A DNA stretch of 7,530 bases from an uncultured Clostridia bacterium. GTDB lineage: Bacteria; Bacillota; Clostridia; Lachnospirales; Lachnospiraceae. The notes beneath the pieces are model-generated. The model was given only the letters and a program-made list of their open reading frames with translations. It had not been told where the DNA came from and did no database searches. This document shows, in pieces, positions 1 through 5,271 of this stretch. The stretch lies in contig CAMUFS010000144.1 of NCBI GenBank assembly GCA_947088195.1, forward strand, positions 1 to 7,530. The letters run 5' to 3'. Position numbers and translations under genes: made by a program. Each line of letters begins with the position of its first letter. The first letter of the stretch is position 1.

Positions 1-1
1 A

Positions 2-388
2 GAGGAACGGATTAAAAGATACGCCAAGCTTTTTGGTATCACTGACAGCTTAGAAAATTTGATCAGCTCTTATTCTCATGGTATGAAGCAAAAGTTGGCG
101 TTAATTGGAGCTTTTTTACATAAACCAAAGCTGCTTGTACTAGATGAGCCTTTTGTAGGACTTGACCCTAAAGCAGCTTTTCATCTAAAAGAAATCATGC
201 GGGAATTATGTGAGCAAGGAGGTGCTATATTCTTTTCTACGCATGTTTTGGACGTTGCGGAAAAGTTATGTGATAAGGTTTCTATTATCAAGCAGGGGAA
301 ACTGATTATAAGCGGGAATATAGAAGTGGTGCGTGGCTCAGAAAGTCTGGAAAATATTTTTATGGAGGTTGTGGAAAATGAAAAATAG
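2..388 (+). CDS. ABC transporter ATP-binding protein, C-terminal part (5' end outside window)
   Basis: This is the C-terminal part of an ABC ATPase that would power the membrane protein encoded next. The reading frame is open from base 2, so the gene begins upstream of the window; the TTG at 59 is an internal leucine codon, not a start. Visible in order are a signature motif of the variant form SYSHGMKQK (from base 68, in place of LSGGQ), Walker B with catalytic Glu (LLVLDEP, bases 131-151), the D-loop (GLDP), and the switch histidine in STHV (His codon at 242-244). Walker A and the Q-loop must lie upstream. The YSHGMKQK signature is common in ATPases paired with ABC-2-type permeases. The frame ends inside the next gene (11-base overlap), which indicates one transcription unit and a two-subunit transporter. 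The substrate cannot be told from this fragment. Confidence 0.95.
   Translation, partial: EERIKRYAKLFGITDSLENLISSYSHGMKQKLALIGAFLHKPKLLVLDEPFVGLDPKAAFHLKEIMRELCEQGGAIFFSTHVLDVAEKLCDKVSIIKQGKLIISGNIEVVRGSESLENIFMEVVENEK
364..368 (+). promoter_or_regulatory. Ribosome binding site deciding the permease start
   Basis: GGAGG lies 9 bases before ATG 378, inside the end of the ATPase gene. It supports ATG 378 over the in-frame GTG at 333, which has no comparable site and would add 15 residues read from ATPase coding sequence. Confidence 0.75.
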
Positions 389-1970
389 ATATCTGCTTCT
401 TTTGAAAATGCAGCTTTATAATCTCTTTGGTATGAATTGCATATTCCATTCTCATAATCAAAAAGAAAAACGGCGTGGCATAGCTTTGGGTGGCATTACA
501 ATTCTTATTATTGGACTGATGATTGTGTATAGCACAATTATCGGCATGAGCCTTGCGAGTATGGGGTATGCAAATATTTTGCCCACAATCTCCATATTGC
601 TATGCTCTTTGCTTACGTTGATAGTAACTTTTCTAAAGAGCTCCGGCGTACTTGTTGGGGCGCGTGATTATGATATGGTTATGTCGCTTCCAGTGAAAAA
701 TTCAGAAGTGGTTTTAAGCCGACTAACAGTGGTGTATTTAACCAATCTTTTAATAAGTATTATTGTAGTTCTTCCCTCTTTTGTAATCTTTTGGATACAT
801 GCGGAAGCCGGAATTTGGGGAAATATTATGTATCTGCTTTCTTTTTTATTTCTGCCTATGATCCCTATGATTATTTCCTTGGGGCTTGGCGTTTTGATTT
901 CTGCGGTTTCTTCCCGCTATAAGCACAAAAATACTCTTTCCCTAGTATTGAGTACACTTATTGTATTGCTAATTGTGGTAGCTTCTACCAGAGCACAAAG
1001 TATGAATATGGATGAAATTTTGAATATTGGGATTTTGTTTTCTTATATGACAAATAAATTTTATCCCCCTGCTGTGCTTATTTCAAAAGCAGTTGAACAG
1101 CAAAATTGGCTGTATTTTTTAGCTTTTGTTGGAATGTCTGTTTTACTGAATATTATTTTTATAAGTATAGTGGCGCATTTTTACCAGAAAATAAATACAG
1201 CTATATGCAATCACTCTGTTGTCAGATATAAGGGAAAAGCTCTCCATGTATCCTCTCCGTTTAAAGCAATGTATAAGCGAGAATTTAACCGATACTTTTC
1301 TTGCACAATTTACGCGCTTAATTCTACGATTGGAATGGTGTTGTTACTTGTTGTAGCTTTGTTGCTTCTATTTATTAGTCCCGAAGCATTGGAGCAGCAA
1401 AGTGGTATAGTTGATCTTAGTCAGATACTGCGGCAAATGCTTCCATTAGTTATTGCGGTATTTGTTACTATGACCTCTACCACTTCTGCGTCCTTGTCCT
1501 TAGAGGGAAAAAATCGTTGGATTATGTGTTCTGTACCTGTGCGCGACATTGATATATTTAATTCTAAGATAGCAGTCAATTTGACTATAATTTTTCCTTT
1601 TGTGCTGATAAGTGCTGGTTTGTTGGGCTTTAGAATGAGAATTTCTCTGATACAGGCTGTGTTGTTATGTGTCGTTCCGACAGTCTATGCCTGTTTTATA
1701 TCTGTTTTGGGAATGTATATGAATGTAAAATTTCCAAGGTATGATTGGACAAGTGAATATTATGCAATCAAGGGAGGTGCAATTTCTGTTCTGGCAACAA
1801 TGGGGATAGGTATGCTAAGCAGCTTAGTGCCCCTATTTATTTGTATAGCTTTCCAGAATATTAGTAGCTTGATAATGGTGGCAACATCTATTTTGTTATT
1901 AACATTCTCTCTTATATTATATAAACAGTTACAAGCGTATCAGCTTTGTGAAATCATTTACAAAAGTTAG
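378..1970 (+). CDS. ABC-2-type transporter permease, about 12 membrane segments
   Basis: A 530-residue integral membrane protein, the likely membrane partner of the ATPase just upstream. Hydrophobic stretches fall near residues 35-60, 66-88, 115-140, 150-176, 188-203, 246-268, 310-333, 354-372, 398-418, 424-446, 467-490 and 495-515, giving about 12 spans in two sets of six. The loops carry related motifs: SLPVKNSEVVLSR near residues 103-115 and SVPVRDIDIFNSK near 385-397. In each half a glycine-containing helix is followed by a polar loop with R/K-Y (SSRYKHK; KFPRYDW). The phrase SLEGKNRWIMCSVPV (373-387) resembles large two-halved permeases of Firmicutes ABC-2-type exporters; this comparison is from memory. 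ATG 378 is chosen because it has GGAGG 9 bases upstream, and the 11-base overlap with the ATPase stop suggests translational coupling. The substrate is unknown; export of a peptide, lipid or drug is possible. Confidence 0.85.
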   Translation: MKNRYLLLLKMQLYNLFGMNCIFHSHNQKEKRRGIALGGITILIIGLMIVYSTIIGMSLASMGYANILPTISILLCSLLTLIVTFLKSSGVLVGARDYDMVMSLPVKNSEVVLSRLTVVYLTNLLISIIVVLPSFVIFWIHAEAGIWGNIMYLLSFLFLPMIPMIISLGLGVLISAVSSRYKHKNTLSLVLSTLIVLLIVVASTRAQSMNMDEILNIGILFSYMTNKFYPPAVLISKAVEQQNWLYFLAFVGMSVLLNIIFISIVAHFYQKINTAICNHSVVRYKGKALHVSSPFKAMYKREFNRYFSCTIYALNSTIGMVLLLVVALLLLFISPEALEQQSGIVDLSQILRQMLPLVIAVFVTMTSTTSASLSLEGKNRWIMCSVPVRDIDIFNSKIAVNLTIIFPFVLISAGLLGFRMRISLIQAVLLCVVPTVYACFISVLGMYMNVKFPRYDWTSEYYAIKGGAISVLATMGIGMLSSLVPLFICIAFQNISSLIMVATSILLLTFSLILYKQLQAYQLCEIIYKS

Positions 1971-2086
1971 AGGAATGTCTAATGTAGGAAAAGTAATATA
2001 GGAAAATGATCAAAAACAATATAAGAAAGGTTAGAGCAACACATTAATCTGCCGATATATTTCATAGCAAAAAAGCAAGATAACAC

Positions 2087-2093
2087 AGGAGGT
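2087..2093 (+). promoter_or_regulatory. Strong ribosome binding site for the 217-residue protein
   Basis: AGGAGGT, an almost full anti-16S match, stands 5 bases before ATG 2099. It fixes that start and suggests efficient translation of the unassigned gene. The rest of the 128-base gap (1971-2098) is AT-rich, with no convincing promoter or terminator visible. Confidence 0.8.
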
Positions 2094-2098
2094 CTTTT

Positions 2099-2752
2099 AT
2101 GAATGTAGCATTAAACACGGAAAATCGTCGAATTTCTTCTATGAGAACCATTCACTTTGTAGAGGCAGAGAATAAAAACACAACTGCAAATCGTATTTCT
2201 AATAGAGATCAAGTAACAATATCTCAAGAAGGGCGTGAGAGCTTGGAGCGTTTGGGTGATAAAGTGGAAAATCAACTTAACACTATGACAAAAGAAGATT
2301 TTATGGATAGGTTCAAACAATGGCAGAGTGAAAACCAACCTAAGCTAGAAACGGATCCTTATTGGAACGTCGATCCAGATGGTTCCATTGCTCGTAAGAC
2401 TTATTTTGAAGCCTATTTGGGACAGCTAAAGGATATGGAGGATACGATCCAATCTTACTATGCAGATGCTTATAAAGAAGCCACTTCTGCTCCAATCAAT
2501 AGCTTGGCATTTATTTCAGGAAAATATTTGTGTGACTGGTCTGATTATTATGAGCCAAACATCCCGAAGCAGGAGCGACAATGGACACATCATCAGCTTT
2601 GGGCAATGCTGACAGATTCTAATGTGGCATTAAATGACCCCTACGCCTTGGCGTCCTCTGGTGGAACAAAAACGGTGGACGAGATGGATAAGATTGCGAA
2701 ACAAGCGGTAAAGGATAAGTTAGATTCACTTATAAAGGAGTATGAAGCATGA
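2099..2752 (+). CDS. Uncharacterised 217-residue soluble protein
   Basis: I do not recognise this protein. It is probably a real gene: it has a strong ribosome binding site 5 bases before ATG 2099, an uninterrupted 217-codon frame and a well-mixed protein composition. It has no signal peptide or membrane segment, so a cytoplasmic location is inferred. The N-terminal 35 residues are polar and probably disordered. Residues 36-49 (RDQVTISQEGRESL) form a short motif of the D-x-V-x-I-S-x-E-G kind that I recall from several uncharacterised Firmicutes proteins and, more loosely, from FlgM-like proteins; this does not establish a function. Residues 45-80 and 100-128 are likely helical. The middle is rich in aromatics (YWNVDPDG at 88-95, WSDYYEP at 147-153, the WTHHQLW region at 162-168). 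The C-terminal part (193-217) is a charged helix. It lies 128 bases after the permease and 98 bases before the M23 gene, so it may or may not share their transcript. Confidence 0.75.
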   Translation: MNVALNTENRRISSMRTIHFVEAENKNTTANRISNRDQVTISQEGRESLERLGDKVENQLNTMTKEDFMDRFKQWQSENQPKLETDPYWNVDPDGSIARKTYFEAYLGQLKDMEDTIQSYYADAYKEATSAPINSLAFISGKYLCDWSDYYEPNIPKQERQWTHHQLWAMLTDSNVALNDPYALASSGGTKTVDEMDKIAKQAVKDKLDSLIKEYEA

Positions 2753-2810
2753 TAGGAGAGTGAGAATAAAACATAGGAATCATAATTTCTCTGCATAAAG
2801 TATTGTAATA

Positions 2811-2848
2811 TAGAATACATCAAAGTAAGAGCTTTGATAAGGATTCTA
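2811..2848 (+). promoter_or_regulatory. Interrupted inverted repeat covering the M23 gene's ribosome binding site
   Basis: An outer 6-base arm (TAGAAT at 2811-2816 with ATTCTA at 2843-2848) encloses a perfect 7-base arm (ATCAAAG at 2819-2825 with CTTTGAT at 2832-2838) around a 6-base loop (TAAGAG). The unpaired bases between the arms are AC on the left and AAGG on the right. The ribosome binding site AAGGA (2839-2843) of the ATG at 2851 lies in that right-hand bulge and the start of the outer arm. No T-run follows, so this is not an intrinsic terminator. As RNA it could hide the ribosome binding site; as DNA the dyad could be a protein operator. The pairing is read directly; either role is inferred. 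Confidence 0.5.
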
Positions 2849-2850
2849 AT

Positions 2851-3822
2851 ATGGGAAAAGCAGATGATCCAAATTCCTTTTGGAAAAAAGTAAATATTTT
2901 TAGAAAATATCATACAACACGTGTGTTAAAAAGCAGCAAGCGGTACAAAACGATACAGAGTTTTTACCGCTTGCTCTTCTTGCTTTTTTTACCTGTGCTT
3001 CTTGTTGTCACTATAGTTTTACTTATGCGTGGCAGTGGAAAGCTGCCTTCTATCCCTGCAGATTGTAATGAGACAGATAAGTTTCGCAAAATGTATTTGA
3101 CAGAAGAAGTTATGACAGCATTATATAAGCTGGAGGAACAGACAGGCGACAGCCGTTATCGAATCTTAGCCATTCTTATGGCTTCTTCTAACTTTTTGGA
3201 AGAGAAAAGCCGAGGAAGGTTATTATCGACTCTGGAGGAATATGATAGACAGAAGGCTTATTATGAGGGGAGACAGGGGGAGGAGCTACTTTTGTTAGAG
3301 CAGTCATATGAGACTATTTTATCCGATCTTGTTTATTTTCCAGTGATGAAGAGCAACAAAACGAGCGGACTTGGCGTGTCTTATGTGGATTCCTGGTATG
3401 CGGAGCGCGCCTATCAAGATACCAAGCATGCGCATGAGGGCACGGATATTATGGCGTTAAATAATGAGAGGGGATATTATCCCATTGTCAGTATGACAGA
3501 TGGGGTGGTGGAAAATCTGGGATGGCTGGAAAAGGGCGGATACCGTGTGGGTATTCGAAGTCCTCATGGGGCGTATATTTATTATGCTCATCTGTACCGT
3601 TATGCGGAGGGGCTTAAAAAGGGTGACACGGTGAAAGCCGGACAGTTTCTTGGTTTTATGGGCGATTCTGGCTACAGTAAGGTAGAAGGGACCGTTGGAA
3701 AATTTGATGTTCATCTGCATCTGGGCATTTATCTGAAAACGGAGCATTTTGAAGAAGTGAGCGTAAATCCATTTTATATTTTAAAATTGACAGAAAAGAA
3801 TGTTTGTACGGGAGATTATTAA
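2851..3822 (+). CDS. Membrane-anchored M23-family (LytM-type) metallopeptidase
   Basis: A 323-residue protein likely to cut peptide cross-links in peptidoglycan outside the membrane. Residues 1-38 are basic and polar (cytoplasmic), residues about 39-59 form one membrane span followed by R60, and the rest should face outward. Residues 70-160 are mostly charged helix with no family I can name. The M23 domain spans about 175-312 and has all expected metal and catalytic residues: H195 and D199 in HEGTD, H247 in YYAHL, and H288/H290 in HLH. The motifs GDSGYS (271-276) and GKFDVHLHLGIYL (283-295) are typical of this family, and the whole domain resembles M23 proteins common in Lachnospiraceae. ATG 2851 has AAGGA 7 bases upstream, within an inverted repeat that may regulate translation. 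The first half is more AT-rich than the conserved catalytic half. It could also be a sporulation or division hydrolase; nothing here decides that. Confidence 0.9.
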   Translation: MGKADDPNSFWKKVNIFRKYHTTRVLKSSKRYKTIQSFYRLLFLLFLPVLLVVTIVLLMRGSGKLPSIPADCNETDKFRKMYLTEEVMTALYKLEEQTGDSRYRILAILMASSNFLEEKSRGRLLSTLEEYDRQKAYYEGRQGEELLLLEQSYETILSDLVYFPVMKSNKTSGLGVSYVDSWYAERAYQDTKHAHEGTDIMALNNERGYYPIVSMTDGVVENLGWLEKGGYRVGIRSPHGAYIYYAHLYRYAEGLKKGDTVKAGQFLGFMGDSGYSKVEGTVGKFDVHLHLGIYLKTEHFEEVSVNPFYILKLTEKNVCTGDY

Positions 3823-3823
3823 T

Positions 3824-3852
3824 TTGACAAGGGAAAAAAGAACCGATATAAT
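3824..3852 (+). promoter_or_regulatory. Consensus sigma-A promoter for the rsuA-HAD-ygiQ-SDR unit
   Basis: TTGACA at 3824-3829 and TATAAT at 3847-3852 are both perfect matches to the housekeeping consensus and are separated by the optimal 17 bases. The -35 box starts one base after the M23 stop codon. Transcription should begin near 3859, leaving a leader of about 25 bases containing AGAGGGAAG before ATG 3884. No terminator separates it from the M23 gene, so read-through from upstream is also possible. Confidence 0.9.
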
Positions 3853-3883
3853 CAAAGGATAATGTAGAAAAGAGGGAAGAGAT

Positions 3884-4600
3884 ATGCGTCTTGATAAATT
3901 TCTTTCTGATATGGGGGTAGGAACCCGCAGTGAAGTAAAGGATGCCATTCGAAGGGGAAATGTGTGTGTCAATGGTTCTTCCGTCAGAAAACCGGAGATA
4001 CAGGTCAGTGAATCGGACCTTGTTCTCTGGGAGGGAAAACCGATTGTCTACACAACAATGGAGTATTATATGCTTTATAAGCCTTCTGGTATTTTATCTG
4101 CTTCTAGGGATAAGAAGGCGGCGACGGTGGTTGATTTAATTGTGGATAAAAAACGTAAGGATCTGTTTCCGGTTGGGAGGCTAGACAAGGACACGGAGGG
4201 ACTTCTCCTTATTACAAATGACGGGCCTCTTGCTCACCGTCTGCTCTCACCCAAGCATCATGTGCCAAAGGTATATTTTGTGAGGGTAGATGGAAGGATA
4301 ACAGAGGAGATCAAGGAGAGATTTTTCCATGGGCTTGTGGTGGATAAGGAGTTTACCGCTCTTCCGGCGAAGCTGCAGATAGTGAGGAGTGGTGAGGAGG
4401 AATCAGAGGCGGAGCTCACTATCTATGAGGGAAAATTTCATCAGATAAAGCGGATGTTTGCGGCGGAGGGACTTACCGTCACTTATCTAAAAAGGCTTTC
4501 TATGGGAAGCTTAAGGCTGGATGAGTCGCTGGGAAAAGGGGGCTTTCGCGCGCTGACAAAGGAGGAACTTATGGGACTTTACAGGGATGCGGAGGTTTGA
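3884..4600 (+). CDS. rsuA: RsuA/RluB-family rRNA pseudouridine synthase
   Basis: A 238-residue enzyme that converts a specific uridine in ribosomal RNA to pseudouridine in the cytoplasm. An N-terminal S4 RNA-binding domain covers about residues 1-48 (MRLDKFLSDMGVGTRSEVKD, then RRGNVCVNG). The catalytic domain follows, with the hallmark GRLDKDTEGLLLITNDG at 98-114, in which D101 is the nucleophilic aspartate. The family motif EGKFHQIKRMF at 182-192 is also present. Length and motifs fit the small RsuA-type group, which in E. coli modifies U516 of 16S rRNA. Members that modify 23S rRNA (RluB, RluE, RluF) are close relatives, so the exact target is not proved and the symbol is given by family. 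ATG 3884 follows AGAGGGAAG and a short leader from the consensus promoter. Its stop lies 2 bases before the next start, and its last codons carry the next gene's ribosome binding site. Confidence 0.92.
   Translation: MRLDKFLSDMGVGTRSEVKDAIRRGNVCVNGSSVRKPEIQVSESDLVLWEGKPIVYTTMEYYMLYKPSGILSASRDKKAATVVDLIVDKKRKDLFPVGRLDKDTEGLLLITNDGPLAHRLLSPKHHVPKVYFVRVDGRITEEIKERFFHGLVVDKEFTALPAKLQIVRSGEEESEAELTIYEGKFHQIKRMFAAEGLTVTYLKRLSMGSLRLDESLGKGGFRALTKEELMGLYRDAEV
4591..4595 (+). promoter_or_regulatory. Ribosome binding site deciding the HAD gene start
   Basis: GGAGG sits in the last codons of the pseudouridine synthase gene, 7 bases before ATG 4603. The in-frame TTG at 4597 would be only 1 base away, too close, so ATG 4603 is preferred. 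Confidence 0.8.
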
Positions 4601-4602
4601 GC

Positions 4603-5271
4603 ATGAATATTTTAGATGGTGTTAAGGCAGTTATTTTTGATTTGGATGGGACCCTGGTGGATTCTATGTGGATGTGGAAGTCGATTGACAAGGAGTTTTT
4701 GAGCAGGTATGGGCTTTCGGTTCCGCCTGATCTGTCGAGTGCCATAGAGGGCATGGGCTTTTCTGAGACAGCACGCTATTTTAAGGAGCGCTTTCAGGTG
4801 GAGGACAGCGTGGAGGAGATTAAGAGAAGCTGGAATGAGATGGCGTGGGAGAAGTACAAGAATCAGGTTCCTTTAAAGGATGGAGTGAAAGAGTTTTTGG
4901 AGCTTTTAAAAGAGCGCCAGATCTCCATGGCGATCGCCACAAGCAACTCAAGAGAGCTGGTGGAGATGGTGACGAGGGAGCGTGGGGTGGATTCTTATTT
5001 TTCTGCTATTTTGACAAGCTGTGATGCTTCTAGGGGAAAGCCTTTTCCTGATGTGTATCTTTTGGCGGCGGAGAGGATTCATGCAGAACCGAGAGAGTGT
5101 TTGGTGTTTGAGGATATTGTACATGGCATTATGGCAGGCAAGAATGCTGGAATGAAGGTGTGTGCTGTGGAAGATCTGTATTCTAAGGCACAGGAGGAGA
5201 AAAAGAGAGAGCTTGCTGATTATTATATTGTCAGTTATCGGGAAATACTAGATCAGGAGAGAGAAGTATGA
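4603..5271 (+). CDS. HAD-superfamily hydrolase, beta-phosphoglucomutase/phosphatase type
   Basis: A 222-residue cytoplasmic enzyme that should remove phosphate from, or move phosphate on, a small metabolite. HAD motif I is FDLDGTLVDS (residues 12-21), with D13 the nucleophile and D15 the general acid/base. A helical cap of the C1 type spans about 20-85. Motif II is ATSNS (112-116, T113/S114), the motif III lysine is K146 in GKPFPD, and motif IV is FEDIVHGIMAGKNAG (169-183, with E170 and D171). This pattern places it with beta-phosphoglucomutase, phosphoglycolate phosphatase and the sugar- or nucleotide-phosphate phosphatases. I see no residue that settles the substrate. The start at ATG 4603 is set by GGAGG 7 bases upstream. 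It begins 2 bases after the pseudouridine synthase stop and overlaps the next gene by 4 bases (ATGA), so translational coupling on both sides is likely. Confidence 0.92.
   Translation: MNILDGVKAVIFDLDGTLVDSMWMWKSIDKEFLSRYGLSVPPDLSSAIEGMGFSETARYFKERFQVEDSVEEIKRSWNEMAWEKYKNQVPLKDGVKEFLELLKERQISMAIATSNSRELVEMVTRERGVDSYFSAILTSCDASRGKPFPDVYLLAAERIHAEPRECLVFEDIVHGIMAGKNAGMKVCAVEDLYSKAQEEKKRELADYYIVSYREILDQEREV

Noticed and set aside
59..388. A separate 109-residue protein starting at TTG 59
   Set aside because: The same frame is open upstream to base 2 and continues an ABC ATPase, so TTG 59 is an internal leucine codon of a truncated gene.
1985..2006. Direct repeat TAGGAAAA (1985-1992 and 1999-2006), possible operator
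   Set aside because: Eight bases repeated once in purine-rich, AT-rich DNA is likely to be chance; no symmetry and no promoter to act on.
1971..2098. Promoter or terminator in the gap between the permease and the 217-residue protein
   Set aside because: TATAAG at 2020-2025 and TATATT at 2056-2061 lack good -35 partners at 16-18 bases. The only hairpin seen (AGGTTA with TAATCT) needs a G-T pair and has a long loop.
2762..2792. Terminator after the 217-residue gene (GAGAA with TTCTC)
   Set aside because: The stem is only 5 bases with a loop of about 20 and no T-run follows.
3787..3792. A second TTGACA, 37 bases before the real -35 box
   Set aside because: No -10-like hexamer at 16-18 bases; it encodes Leu-Thr in the end of the M23 gene.
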